From: an uncultured Deinococcota bacterium
GTDB lineage: Bacteria > Deinococcota > Deinococci > Deinococcales > Trueperaceae
Reading direction: 5' to 3'
NCBI GenBank assembly: GCA_947311535.1
Contig: CAMZLP010000067.1
Location: 1 to 32,159, forward strand
Length of the DNA: 32,159 nt
Under the pieces are notes generated by a model. The model saw nothing but the letters and a program-made list of their open reading frames with translations, was not told the origin of the DNA and did not search any database. The translations under genes and the position numbers were made by a program. Positions 1 to 7,912 of the stretch are shown in pieces (within the stretch, counting starts at the first letter, position 1; each line of letters starts with the position of its first letter).

Positions 1-312
1 AGGCTTCAGCCTCGGCTAAAACGCGGAAATTGCTTTTGATGAAGTAATTCATTAAGTTTGCCATTATTTAAACGGAGGAGATGTTAGCGGATAGATTTGT
101 CGGGTCTAAAGCCCCGATTCTGTAACCTTTTACAAACACTCGGAACCGAGGCTTCAGCCTCGGCTAAAACGCGGAAATTGCTTTTGATGAAGTAATTCAT
201 TAAGTTTGCCATTATTTAAACAAAGGAGATGTTAGCGGATAGATTTGTCGGGTCTAAAGCCCCGATTCCATACCAAGTCTTTAGCCTCGGCTAAGACGCG
301 GAAATTGCTTTT
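1..312. repeat. Tandem 148-bp intergenic repeat with hairpins
   Basis: Positions 1-120 and 149-268 are nearly identical (differences seen around 74-76 versus 222-224). They are separated by a unique 28-bp spacer, giving a 148-bp period. A third, truncated copy covers about 281-312. Copy 2 starts in a perfect stem, CCGAGGC (146-152) / GCCTCGG (157-163), with a TTCA loop. Each full copy ends in TCGGG...CCCGA (100-104/113-117 in copy 1). The partial copy forms GTCTTTAGCC / GGCTAAGAC (277-286/289-297) with one bulge. No ORF of note crosses it. A related GGGGCTTTAG-CCC hairpin lies near 7679-7692, so this may be a REP-like family. The array may extend beyond the window's left edge. Confidence 0.85.
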
Positions 313-338
313 AAACAAACAATTCATTGGTTTTGTTA

Positions 339-1043
339 TTAGTTTTTTAGATAGATATCAAAGCGGGTTGTTTTGCCTTTTATTTGGGCAGCTGGTTTTT
401 TATTGTTTAGATAATCAGCTTTGATGGGGCGTTTTACAATTACTCGTTTTGTGGCAGTGATTAGTGCTTGTTCTAAGAGTTTGTGGCTATTATCATCATC
501 TTTTAAAATTTCACGAAAGAATTGCATGCCCTTTTTTTGAGCGGCTTTTTTATTTGTTTTGGGGTACATGGGGTCTAGGTAGATTATTTCGGGTTTTGGA
601 TTGATTTCTTTTAATACTGCTAGGGCATCGCCATAGATCAGTTTTAGATTGCTTTTGCTCTGTCTAATGGCATCATCTAATAGGGCTGCCACAATATTAG
701 AACGTTCAATTAGGGTCAAATTATGCCCTAAAGACGCCAATAAAAATGCATCTTGGGCGAGGCCAGCTGTGGCATCTATGATATTCATATTCTTATTTTT
801 TTTGCCAATGGCTTTATTTATTAGTTCTTGCTTGATATTTTTATGGCGATATTGCAGTTTGGCAGAGTTAAAGTCTATACTCAAGGGTTTTGTTTGGCTA
901 TTTGATTGGACAAGCTCGAGCCTATCCAAATTCAAATAGAGTTCAAATCTACTATTACTATCTTCCAATAAAAAGCCGTATTTCTTTACAAAATATTCTA
1001 GTTCATGTTCTCTGGCTGGACAGGCTCTAATACTAATTTCCAC
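339..1043 (-). CDS. rsmJ: 16S rRNA (guanine-N2) methyltransferase, RsmJ family
   Basis: A class I SAM-dependent methyltransferase of the RsmJ (YhiQ) family, which methylates the exocyclic amine of G1516 in 16S rRNA. The 234-residue length is close to the usual ~250. Visible motifs are the SAM loop DATAGLAQDAF (residues 90-100), the acidic ER at 113-114 ending strand 2, the family catalytic motif LDPMYP (156-161) and a C-terminal KGKTTRFDIY (222-231). The N-terminal half is shorter and more divergent than in enterobacteria. RsmJ is best known from gammaproteobacteria, so it is a taxonomic clue. The gene diverges from the hydrolase at 1122 across a 78-bp gap and is followed by the repeat array. 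The family call is confident; exact base specificity is inferred. Confidence 0.88.
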   Translation of the reverse strand: MEISIRACPAREHELEYFVKKYGFLLEDSNSRFELYLNLDRLELVQSNSQTKPLSIDFNSAKLQYRHKNIKQELINKAIGKKNKNMNIIDATAGLAQDAFLLASLGHNLTLIERSNIVAALLDDAIRQSKSNLKLIYGDALAVLKEINPKPEIIYLDPMYPKTNKKAAQKKGMQFFREILKDDDNSHKLLEQALITATKRVIVKRPIKADYLNNKKPAAQIKGKTTRFDIYLKN

Positions 1044-1121
1044 GATTACATTCTAACTCAGTAAAAAAGCTATGTAGTCTATTTGCTATATAAAATAACT
1101 TTAGAAGCGTAAAAATGACTT

Positions 1122-1874
1122 ATGAAAACTCTTATTATGCTTATTTTTATTTCTTTGCTAAGTAGTTCTATGGCTCAAAACCCAGAAACTATTCATTTTG
1201 CATCAGCAGATATGCTCGAGCTGACTGCGGATTTATACATTATCAACCCTGATAAATCTACGTCTTTTATTGTCTTATTCCACCAAGCAGCTTGGAGCCG
1301 TGGTGAATATTTAGAAACTGCCCCCAGATTAAATAAAATGGGTTTTAATGTCATGGCAGTTGACTTGCGCTCGGGCGGGGCAGTAAATGGCATAGAAAAC
1401 CAAAGTCATAAAAAAGCTAAAGAAGCAAAACTATTAACTACCTATGCTCACGCTTATCCTGATATTGGGGCAGCTGTTGAATATGCTCGAGCCCATTATG
1501 CCGATGCTAAGCTAATAATTCTGGGTAGTTCTTATTCTTCAGCTTTAGTTTTAAGATATGCTGGCGATAATCCGGAAGCTGTTGACGGAGTTATTTCATT
1601 CTCTCCAGGAGAATATTTTGCTAGCTATGGCAAAAGTGACCATTGGATTTTAGATGCTGTTGCTAATATAACTGTCCCTGTGTTTATTAGCTCAGCTAAA
1701 AATGAAAGCTCTAATTGGCAGTTTTTTTATGATCTGATTAAAAGCGAAAAAGTTTCCTTTTTACCCAAAACAAGCGGTAATCACGGTTCCCGAGCCTTGT
1801 GGAGCCAATTTGATGATAGCGAAGCTTATTGGCAAGCCCTTAGTGGGTTTTTAGATGAATATTTCCCTAGATGA
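1122..1874 (+). CDS. Secreted alpha/beta hydrolase
   Basis: A 250-residue protein with a Sec signal peptide (MKTLIMLIFISLLSSSMAQ, likely cleaved near residue 19), so periplasmic or exported. The nucleophile elbow G-S-S-Y-S (135-139) gives Ser137 as the likely nucleophile and the late H221 (GNHGSRA) the likely catalytic histidine. The acid is probably in the ITVPVFISSAKNES segment around 183-196, where dienelactone-hydrolase-type enzymes place it, but no clear Asp is visible there. The oxyanion loop reads VLFHQAAWSRGEY (51-63), where many relatives have HG. The substrate cannot be told; lipase, esterase or peptidase are all possible. There is no obvious Shine-Dalgarno next to the ATG. Its stop lies 2 bp from the stop of the convergent gene at 1877. 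Confidence 0.75.
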   Translation: MKTLIMLIFISLLSSSMAQNPETIHFASADMLELTADLYIINPDKSTSFIVLFHQAAWSRGEYLETAPRLNKMGFNVMAVDLRSGGAVNGIENQSHKKAKEAKLLTTYAHAYPDIGAAVEYARAHYADAKLIILGSSYSSALVLRYAGDNPEAVDGVISFSPGEYFASYGKSDHWILDAVANITVPVFISSAKNESSNWQFFYDLIKSEKVSFLPKTSGNHGSRALWSQFDDSEAYWQALSGFLDEYFPR

Positions 1875-1876
1875 AA

Positions 1877-2188
1877 TTATTGACACCAAGTTTTAAAGTC
1901 AGTTTTTAAAAAGCCTTCACAACTGCTACTATCTTTTTTGGCAAAAACTTTGAAGCCATTATTATCTTTATAATAATAGTTTTTGCCATCATGGCCATAA
2001 AACCACCAATTGTCTCGCTCATTGTTGACCTTATCAGCCCTAAATGACCAAAATGAAGATTCTTTGGGGATATCAAAATCTTTTTGAGTGATTAGCATCC
2101 AAAAATTAAGAGTAAAAGGCATTTGCAGAATTGCAATAACTGCAATTGAGAGAGCAATAATAGCTATATTTCTATTTTTATTATCCAT
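1877..2188 (-). CDS. Small membrane-anchored protein of unknown function
   Basis: A 103-residue protein I do not recognise. One hydrophobic segment at about residues 8-33 probably anchors it, with the rest outside the cytoplasm. That remainder is rich in aromatic and charged residues (WWFYGHDGKNYYYKDNNGF) and ends with two cysteines (C90, C102) that could form a disulfide. It lies 29 bp downstream of the gene at 2218-2931 and is probably its operon partner. Its ribosome-binding site AAAGGAG sits in the loop of a hairpin at 2191-2212. Confidence 0.6.
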   Translation of the reverse strand: MDNKNRNIAIIALSIAVIAILQMPFTLNFWMLITQKDFDIPKESSFWSFRADKVNNERDNWWFYGHDGKNYYYKDNNGFKVFAKKDSSSCEGFLKTDFKTWCQ

Positions 2189-2190
2189 TT

Positions 2191-2212
2191 ATTGTGGCTC
2201 CTTTGCCACAAT
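2191..2212 (-). promoter_or_regulatory. Shine-Dalgarno presented in a hairpin loop
   Basis: On the minus strand the mRNA reads ATTGTGGC-AAAGGA-GCCACAAT, a perfect 8-bp stem with a 6-nt loop, just before the ATG of the 1877-2188 gene. The Shine-Dalgarno AAGGAG lies in the loop and first stem base, about 9 nt from the start codon. This could set translation initiation or attenuate readthrough from the upstream gene. The structure is seen directly; the role is inferred. Confidence 0.5.
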
Positions 2213-2217
2213 TTATA

Positions 2218-2931
2218 TTATATCGATATTGCCTTGTTGGCTAGGCGGTTGCGCCTGACAAAGTACCAATAAAAGCCTCTGTGTTGCCAAAAGGGGATTG
2301 TTTTTATGTGTTTCGTTTGTTTTTTGACGGCAGTAAGCACATAAAAAATAGTATTTCGTACCATTTCTTTATTATCTGCTTGAATAATACCCTTACTAAA
2401 AAGCCTTTCTTCTGCCTCCAAATGCTTGGTATAAAGATCATTTAAATCTAGGCTTTCAAAAACTTGTGCAAAGACAGTAGGTGCTGTCGGAAGTACTAGA
2501 AAATCTCTAGAACTACTGCTCATTAGTGATTTGTCATCTAAATATCCAGAGGAGAATTCACGTGATATTTTTTTACCGTTAGGGTCATAATAAAGAATCA
2601 AGAATTGCTTTTTAGCTGTATTCCGCCAGACTGCAGCCCGAATTGCTATGCCATTAATTATCGCATGAAAATCAAAAACAATATCATCGTTAAAACCATG
2701 TTCTTGGGCCCAAGTTTGAGTTTCTATCAAAGAATCAAGCAGTAGCTCATTATCTTTGTAATCAGAAAAAGCCTCTATAAAATAGCTTTGATCTGAGCCA
2801 TTAGTTTGGGCTAGTATTTCAAAAAGTGATTCGGGTTGAGATAAGAGACTAACGGAGCGAACTAAGGTTTTATTTACTAAAAAAGCAATGAATAAGATAG
2901 TCAGTATTATAAAAGAAAAAAAGTAAACCAT
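2218..2931 (-). CDS. Membrane-anchored protein of unknown function
   Basis: A 237-residue protein not recognised as any family. An N-terminal hydrophobic stretch of about 18-20 residues (VYFFSFIILTILFIAFLV) is a likely uncleaved anchor. The remaining soluble region, about residues 25-237, has mixed alpha/beta character, with a central segment IINGIAIRAAVWRN and an aromatic, basic end (RGFYWYFVRRNRLANK). The start is well supported: AGGAG lies 8 nt upstream of the ATG and a TATAAT-like box lies further up. It is probably the first gene of a two-gene unit with the small membrane protein at 1877-2188. Confidence 0.6.
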   Translation of the reverse strand: MVYFFSFIILTILFIAFLVNKTLVRSVSLLSQPESLFEILAQTNGSDQSYFIEAFSDYKDNELLLDSLIETQTWAQEHGFNDDIVFDFHAIINGIAIRAAVWRNTAKKQFLILYYDPNGKKISREFSSGYLDDKSLMSSSSRDFLVLPTAPTVFAQVFESLDLNDLYTKHLEAEERLFSKGIIQADNKEMVRNTIFYVLTAVKKQTKHIKTIPFWQHRGFYWYFVRRNRLANKAISI

Positions 2932-2969
2932 TTAAAACTCCTACTTCCAAAGGCTTTCCCTTTTGCAAT

Positions 2970-2975
2970 ATTATA
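2970..2975 (-). promoter_or_regulatory. Candidate -10 box for the 2218-2931 gene
   Basis: The minus strand carries a consensus TATAAT here, about 40 nt upstream of the start at 2931, in an 87-bp gap. No good -35 hexamer is visible at the usual spacing, so this is tentative. Confidence 0.35.
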
Positions 2976-3018
2976 GGGTATTCATTTACCTAATTAAGTG
3001 AAAAAATAGACTGCTAAG

Positions 3019-3789
3019 TTATTTGCTATTGATTAACTTTAGAATAGGCTCGAGCAAATTCCCATTAATACTCATAGCTTCGTTGCCGTAAATTGTTTGC
3101 TCTCCAGACCAGTTACCAAAATAGCCAGCAGCTTCTTTTAAAATAATTGCAAAAGGCCCACAATCCCAAGGGTTCATAATAGGGTCAAACATGGCTTCTA
3201 CTCGACCTGTAGCCACCAATGCATGGCCATAAGCATCACCCCAGCCAGCTCGGTAATAGCTAGCTTTTTTTAATATTTGCCACTCTTTTGTACGCTTAAA
3301 ATTATCAAAATTAGCTACATCAGTAAAGGCGAATACTGCCTTTTTTAAGTCATTTACTTGGCTCACATAAGCCCTGCGTCCATTAAAATATGCCCCATTA
3401 TTTTTGCTAGCATATAGGATCTCATTTAATGCTGGAAAGTAGCTAACTCCAAGCTCAATTTTACCTTCGATTTCTAGAGCAATTAGTACCGAATAGAGCG
3501 GTACGCCCCGCATAAAGCTCTTGGTTCCATCAATAGGGTCTATTATCCATTTGTGGCTAGATCCTTTATTGCTTTCACCAAATTCTTCACCCAAAATCCC
3601 ATGTTGAGGGTATTTATCTTCTATTTCACTGCGGATAAATTCTTCGGCTTTTTTGTCAGCAATGGTTACAGGTGAGTCATCATTTTTGAAATCAATATCA
3701 ATTTCACGCTGAAAATAGCCCAGAGTTATTTGTCCAGCAGTATGAGCCATACTAAGTGCAAAATCTAGAGTTTTTGTAAGTTCTGTCAT
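3019..3789 (-). CDS. Inositol-monophosphatase-family phosphatase, probably HisN-type histidinol-phosphatase
   Basis: A 256-residue, Mg2+-dependent, Li+-sensitive-type phosphatase fold. Metal-binding residues are in place: GEEFG (67-71), the signature WIIDPIDGTKSF (81-92; D84, D87) and the late WDCGP with D209. The segment WGDAYGHALVATGRVEAMFDP (183-203) matches the HisN subgroup, which removes phosphate from L-histidinol phosphate in histidine synthesis. No other his gene is in the window, so a different sugar- or inositol-phosphate substrate remains possible. The family call is firm and the substrate is moderate. It lies 30 bp downstream of the MFS gene on the same strand. Confidence 0.8.
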   Translation of the reverse strand: MTELTKTLDFALSMAHTAGQITLGYFQREIDIDFKNDDSPVTIADKKAEEFIRSEIEDKYPQHGILGEEFGESNKGSSHKWIIDPIDGTKSFMRGVPLYSVLIALEIEGKIELGVSYFPALNEILYASKNNGAYFNGRRAYVSQVNDLKKAVFAFTDVANFDNFKRTKEWQILKKASYYRAGWGDAYGHALVATGRVEAMFDPIMNPWDCGPFAIILKEAAGYFGNWSGEQTIYGNEAMSINGNLLEPILKLINSK

Positions 3790-3819
3790 GGCTTTGATAA
3801 TAACAGTATTTTTTTGTTT

Positions 3820-5073
3820 TTAATGGCTATTAACAGGTTTTATAAAAGGTGCTGCAATAGCTATCGCTAAAGGTATTAGTGCAGATAAAAGAATTACTTT
3901 TGTATAACTGCCAAAAAGATCGTAACCAAAAGAATAAAGTACAGGCCCCAGTGCCGAGCCAGCCACCGACAAGGTTGTAACCAAGCCTTTTATTGCTCCT
4001 AAATGCCTACGACCAAAGTGGTGGGCAAATACAGTTGATGAAATTGTACCGGCTGTGCCTTGCATGGTGCCCAAAAGTGCACCATAAATATAGATACCAG
4101 TGATGTTTGATATCTGGGTTGAAATCCCTAATGCAGATACCAATAGCAGCATAGCAACGCTTAAAACATAACGTGGTGCAATTCTATCTAATAAGTAGCC
4201 AGTTATTAAGTTAGCAGCAGCAGCTAAAAAGCCAAGGGGGATAAACACTTTAGTGGCTAAGTCTCGGCCTAAGCCGTTTTCGGCTAATATATCGTAATTG
4301 TGAAACAAAAGCCCTGTTGCAAGCATAGAAGTGGTAATTGTGGCAGCGGTGAATAACCAAAATACACCTGTTTTTCTGGCTTCTTGGGCAGTGTAATTTG
4401 TTTCTAGAGGTTTATTGGGTTTTTCTTTGGCTCCGTCAGGCTCGAGCCCAAAGCTCTCAGGGTGCCCACGAAACAACAACGCTCCAAGCGGTAATATAGT
4501 AACAGCAACAATTAAACCCAAAATAATATAAGCCATACGCCAATCGTATTTAGTGATTATACCGTCAATTAGACTTGGTAAAAATGCAACACCCATAGCA
4601 AAACCAACTCCAGAAATACCGATAGTCAGCCCACGTTTCCTAATAAACCACAAATTAATTACATGTTGGCTTACCAAGGATAAAGAACCTTGGCCAAGGC
4701 TGCGTATTAGCACAAAGCCAATAAATAGCATTACTAAGCCATTTATAAAACTCATATAAACACAGGCCAGAGCAAATAATATAGAAATAATTATCACCGA
4801 TAATCTGGGCCCGCGCTTATCAATAAAACGCCCAACAAAAGGTAAAATAAAAGAACCAAGCAAGGTAGCCAAAGCATACATTATAGAAACTTTTGTTCGT
4901 GATTGACCAAGGTCAGTTATTATTTTATCAATAAAGACCGAAACTATTACAGTTTGCCCTGGTAAAGTCATAATTAAGCCAATTGTGGCCGCAAATAAAA
5001 CTAACCAACCATAATAAACAGGTGAAGATTTAATAATTTTACTTTTTTGAATTTTTTCGTTATTTGTATTCAT
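3820..5073 (-). CDS. Major facilitator superfamily transporter
   Basis: A 417-residue polytopic inner-membrane protein with about 12 hydrophobic segments in two halves, split by a hydrophilic central loop around residues 200-235. The MFS motif A is visible between helices 2 and 3 as GRFIDKRGPR. The start (YYGWLVLFAATIGLIM) and overall pattern resemble the monocarboxylate / oxalate-formate antiporter group, suggesting an organic-anion substrate, but this is inference. The gene may share transcription with the downstream phosphatase at 3019, 30 bp away. A CTCGAG palindrome lies in the central loop region. Confidence 0.85.
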   Translation of the reverse strand: MNTNNEKIQKSKIIKSSPVYYGWLVLFAATIGLIMTLPGQTVIVSVFIDKIITDLGQSRTKVSIMYALATLLGSFILPFVGRFIDKRGPRLSVIIISILFALACVYMSFINGLVMLFIGFVLIRSLGQGSLSLVSQHVINLWFIRKRGLTIGISGVGFAMGVAFLPSLIDGIITKYDWRMAYIILGLIVAVTILPLGALLFRGHPESFGLEPDGAKEKPNKPLETNYTAQEARKTGVFWLFTAATITTSMLATGLLFHNYDILAENGLGRDLATKVFIPLGFLAAAANLITGYLLDRIAPRYVLSVAMLLLVSALGISTQISNITGIYIYGALLGTMQGTAGTISSTVFAHHFGRRHLGAIKGLVTTLSVAGSALGPVLYSFGYDLFGSYTKVILLSALIPLAIAIAAPFIKPVNSH

Positions 5074-5156
5074 TAGCTAATCCTAATTTAAATATATTTA
5101 AGCTCTAACCTTACTCTTTTTTTCAGCTTTTAAGCGTCTTATAAGCACTAAAAATT

Positions 5157-5193
5157 CCCCTTAAGACTTTAAGGGGTGGCAGCCGTTAGGCTG
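5157..5193. repeat. Two adjacent hairpins in the MFS-glyS gap
   Basis: CCCCTTAA-GACT-TTAAGGGG (5157-5176) and CAGCC-GTTA-GGCTG (5180-5193) form two perfect stems back to back. No strong T-run follows on either strand, so they are not textbook terminators. They lie upstream of the T-box leader, between two divergent genes. Confidence 0.5.
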
Positions 5194-5252
5194 ACGGGGT
5201 AGTTGAGTACCCAAACCGCTGCTCTAGTTCATCACCCAAACCGTCTATACTC

Positions 5253-5281
5253 TTGCAATTTCTACAATTCTTTGCCACAAT
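5253..5281 (+). promoter_or_regulatory. Candidate promoter for the T-box/glyS transcript
   Basis: TTGCAA at 5253-5258 and CACAAT at 5276-5281 with a 17-nt spacer, each matching four of six consensus bases. This places the transcription start about 15 nt before the T-box Stem I. Confidence 0.35.
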
Positions 5282-5299
5282 AAGTTTCAAGCGTTGATC

Positions 5300-5500
5300 C
5301 GCAGGAGTAACGCAAAAATTCAGATATGAGCTAGCTCGGGGTGGTGAGAGCCGAGCATTTGGATTTGCGTGAATGGCAGTGGAGAGCTTTTTTTAAACAA
5401 AGTGCCCTAATTTTTAGGGAACTGGGGTGGAACCGCGGATTCTTTAATTCTATAAAAGAAAATTCGTCCCTAGGTTTTAATCGCCTAGTGAAGGCTGATT
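5300..5500 (+). promoter_or_regulatory. Glycine T-box riboswitch leader
   Basis: A tRNA-sensing leader. In Stem I the loop-E AGTA (5306-5309) is followed by ACGCAAA (5310-5316), which pairs with TTTGCGT (5364-5370). Next come GAA (5371-5373) and the specifier codon GGC (5375-5377), glycine, followed by A. An inner arm GCTCGG...CCGAGC lies between about 5333 and 5356. The T-box core GGGGTGGAACCGCGG is at 5424-5438. Its UGGA would pair with the UCCA end of glycine tRNA, whose discriminator base is U. TAGGGA (5415-5420) can pair with TCCCTA (about 5467-5472), giving the competing stem; CCCTAA...TTAGGG (5405-5419) is another alternative. Uncharged tRNA-Gly should raise expression of the synthetase gene that follows. 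Confidence 0.9.
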
Positions 5501-5514
5501 AATTGGAGGTTTAT

Positions 5515-7026
5515 ATGCCAGCTAAGACAATGGATGAGATAGTAGCACTTTGTAAACGCAGAGGTTTTATTTTTCAAGGCTCTGATATTTACGGTGGCTT
5601 ACAAGGTACTTATGATTATGGCCCGCTTGGGGTAGAGCTAAAAAACAATCTTAAAGCCGCTTGGTGGAAGTCAAATGTTTATGAGCGTGATGACATGGAA
5701 GGATTGGATGCGTCAATTCTTACGCATAAGCTCGTCTTAAAGCATTCTGGTCATGAGGCAACATTTGTTGACCCATTAGTTGATAACAAAAGCACCAAAA
5801 AACGTTATCGTTTAGACCATTTGTTAGCTGATCAAAAATTAGCTGTCTTAAAAACTTTGGCCAAAGAACTCGGGCTAGCAGATGATGATGCCATACCTGA
5901 AATCTCAGCGGCACTAATAGATTCGGACAAGGCTGCTGAGATTATGAAAAACTCAGGAGTAATTGATACTGCTAATGCTAAAGTTGGCGATTGGACTGAG
6001 CCACGCAGCTTTAATATGATGTTTAAAACAAATGTTGGCCCAATTATTGATGAAGACTCTTATGCTTATTTACGCCCAGAGACCGCTCAAGGGATATTCT
6101 CTAATTTTAAAAATGTTGTCGATTCTACATCACGCAAATTGCCATTTGGTATTGCCCAGATTGGTAAATCATTTCGTAATGAAATTACCCCACGTAATTT
6201 TATATTCCGAGTTCGTGAATTTGAACAAATGGAAATAGAATTTTTTGTTCGCCCTGGCGAAGATGATGCCTGGCACAAAATTTGGGTAGATGAACGCTTG
6301 CGTTGGTGGCAAGAGCAGGGTTTAGAGAGTGACAATTTAGAACTTCTTTGGGTAACAGGTGCAGATCTTGCCCACTATTCAAAGTCAACCGCTGATATTA
6401 TGTACAAATTTCCCCATGGCACAGAAGAATTAGAGGGTGTGGCTAACCGCACTGATTATGACCTTGGCTCGCATACCAAAAACCAGCACAGCTTTAATTT
6501 AACTGCCAAAGTAGAGCCAAATAAAGATAGCACTGCCAAACTATCAATTGCCGACCCAGAAACAAACAAACAAATTGTGCCCTTTGTTATTGAACCATCA
6601 GCAGGGGTAGATAGGGGAGTGCTAGCAGTTTTAACTGAGGCATTTACACGTGAGCAGCTAGAAAATGGCAAAGAGCGTATTGTACTAAAACTAAAACCGC
6701 ATTTGGCACCAATTAAAGTGGCAGTAATTCCTTTAGCTCGCAATAAAGCATTAATTACTGATAAGGCCAAAGAAATTAAAAAAGAATTGCAGTCAATTGG
6801 CTTTGGGCGAGTTTTTTATGAAGCTAGCGGTAATATCGGTAAAAGCTACCGTAAGCATGACGAAGTAGGTACGCCATTTTGCCTCACAGTGGATTTTGAC
6901 ACCATCGGCCAAGGTGATGACCCAGCCTTAACTAATACTGTGACTATAAGAAACCGTGACACAATGATACAAGAAAGAGTTGCAATTGCTGATTTGCCTG
7001 CATTCTTTCAAAAAAATCTGAGATAA
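5515..7026 (+). CDS. glyS: Glycyl-tRNA synthetase, single-chain (alpha2) type
   Basis: A class II aminoacyl-tRNA synthetase that charges tRNA-Gly. It starts at the ATG of [10 protein letters not shown], preceded 5 nt upstream by GGAGG; the TTG further upstream overlaps this ribosome-binding site and is not the start. The protein has 503 residues. It shows the N-terminal [20 protein letters not shown] block, [14 protein letters not shown], motif 2 ([21 protein letters not shown]), motif 3 (EPSAGVDRG) and a C-terminal anticodon-binding domain. This is the bacterial-dimer/eukaryote-like form, not the alpha2-beta2 GlyQ/GlyS form of most proteobacteria. It is controlled by the glycine T-box directly upstream and ends at a strong terminator. 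No CTCGAG palindrome occurs in it. Confidence 0.96.
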   Translation: MPAKTMDEIVALCKRRGFIFQGSDIYGGLQGTYDYGPLGVELKNNLKAAWWKSNVYERDDMEGLDASILTHKLVLKHSGHEATFVDPLVDNKSTKKRYRLDHLLADQKLAVLKTLAKELGLADDDAIPEISAALIDSDKAAEIMKNSGVIDTANAKVGDWTEPRSFNMMFKTNVGPIIDEDSYAYLRPETAQGIFSNFKNVVDSTSRKLPFGIAQIGKSFRNEITPRNFIFRVREFEQMEIEFFVRPGEDDAWHKIWVDERLRWWQEQGLESDNLELLWVTGADLAHYSKSTADIMYKFPHGTEELEGVANRTDYDLGSHTKNQHSFNLTAKVEPNKDSTAKLSIADPETNKQIVPFVIEPSAGVDRGVLAVLTEAFTREQLENGKERIVLKLKPHLAPIKVAVIPLARNKALITDKAKEIKKELQSIGFGRVFYEASGNIGKSYRKHDEVGTPFCLTVDFDTIGQGDDPALTNTVTIRNRDTMIQERVAIADLPAFFQKNLR

Positions 7027-7035
7027 TTTATTTTG

Positions 7036-7072
7036 TGTAAAGACAAGGACTGCCTTGTCTTTACATATTTTT
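7036..7072 (+). terminator. Rho-independent terminator of glyS
   Basis: A perfect 13-bp stem, TGTAAAGACAAGG (7036-7048) and CCTTGTCTTTACA (7053-7065), with a 4-nt loop, followed by TATTTTTTT. It lies between the glyS stop and the stop of the convergent gene. The T-run is good only on the plus strand. Confidence 0.93.
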
Positions 7073-7492
7073 TTATGAACTATCCATATTTTTAAGAGAA
7101 TTCATAAATATGCCTAAGCCACCAAAAAACAAAACTAAAATCATCAATAAATCAAAGAGTGACATACCGCTAAGACTAAAGCGAGTTGAAGCAATTACAC
7201 CCAAGACAAGTGCCAAAACCGAGCCAACTGCTAGAACCCAGCCAAAGTAATTTTTAGAATCATAAAAAACAAGGGCAATACCAATCATAAAAGGTATTAG
7301 CACCATACCAGTAGTTATGCTCATGCCACCCATACGGTAAAGCCCACGCCCCATGCCAAAGTTAGACATAACATGGATGGAGTTCAAAAATAAATAGCCT
7401 CCGCCAATCATCATTGCTAAGCCGATTATAAATTGAATAATTCCGCCTTCGCTGCCACCTGCACCTTTTATTTGTAAGCCGTTATTTGCCAT
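7073..7492 (-). CDS. Small polytopic membrane protein of unknown function
   Basis: A four-helix membrane protein of 139 residues if started at ATG 7492 (MANNGLQIKG); a TTG at 7531 would add 13 residues. The ATG is preferred because the upstream segment is poorly hydrophobic and the TTG has no ribosome-binding site. Hydrophobic helices are separated by short glycine-rich turns. The beginning, GGSEGGIIQFIIGLAMMIGGGYLF, resembles conserved uncharacterised membrane proteins I recall from Gram-negative bacteria. No function can be given. It is monocistronic and convergent with glyS. Confidence 0.65.
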   Translation of the reverse strand: MANNGLQIKGAGGSEGGIIQFIIGLAMMIGGGYLFLNSIHVMSNFGMGRGLYRMGGMSITTGMVLIPFMIGIALVFYDSKNYFGWVLAVGSVLALVLGVIASTRFSLSGMSLFDLLMILVLFFGGLGIFMNSLKNMDSS

Positions 7493-7531
7493 AATAGCTA
7501 TTCTACCTAATTTGGCGGATATTTTCCTCAA

Positions 7532-7912
7532 TCAAAAGTATCAGATACTATATTTATGATATTTATTTTTGCAATTTAAAGCCTCATAAGCTGTCAATGA
7601 TTTATAATCTACAGCTAAAATAGGATAAGATGACATAGTATTTTTCTAAAATCAACCATAAAATCCTACATTGAAACTGGGGCTTTAGCCCTGCTCATTG
7701 GATTATTTGTTATTAAGAAAAAAATTAACTATTATAAAGATTATCAATTTCACGAGCCAAGCCTAGAATTTGATAACGAATATTAAAGAGAAGTAAGTTA
7801 AGAATTAAAAGAGATTTTAGAATAAGAAATAGCGAATTAAAATTTTGGAAGTAAAAACCTCTGTTGGTATTAAATAAAAATGCTGAGATGGGATAAATAG
7901 ATTTTTATAAGT
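7532..7912. other. 380-bp gap without a supported gene
   Basis: An AT-rich gap between lipA and the small membrane protein. It contains a GGGGCTTTAGCCC hairpin-like motif near 7679-7691 that resembles the ends of the 1-268 repeats. A frame from about 7638 to 7786 could encode about 48 residues with a hydrophobic stretch (GALALLIGLFVI), but it has no ATG, GTG or TTG start. Confidence 0.5.

Noticed and set aside
1-312. Repeat array considered as a CRISPR
   Set aside because: Units are 120 bp with a 28-bp gap and only two full copies; a CRISPR would have 20-50-bp repeats and unique spacers of similar size.
649-939. 96-residue plus-strand ORF inside rsmJ
   Set aside because: Antisense to clear RsmJ motifs; no family resemblance or ribosome-binding site.
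7638-7786. Possible 48-residue membrane microprotein between lipA and the 7073 gene
   Set aside because: The frame has no ATG, GTG or TTG start and no ribosome-binding site, and part of it is the GGGGCTTTAGCCC repeat-like hairpin.
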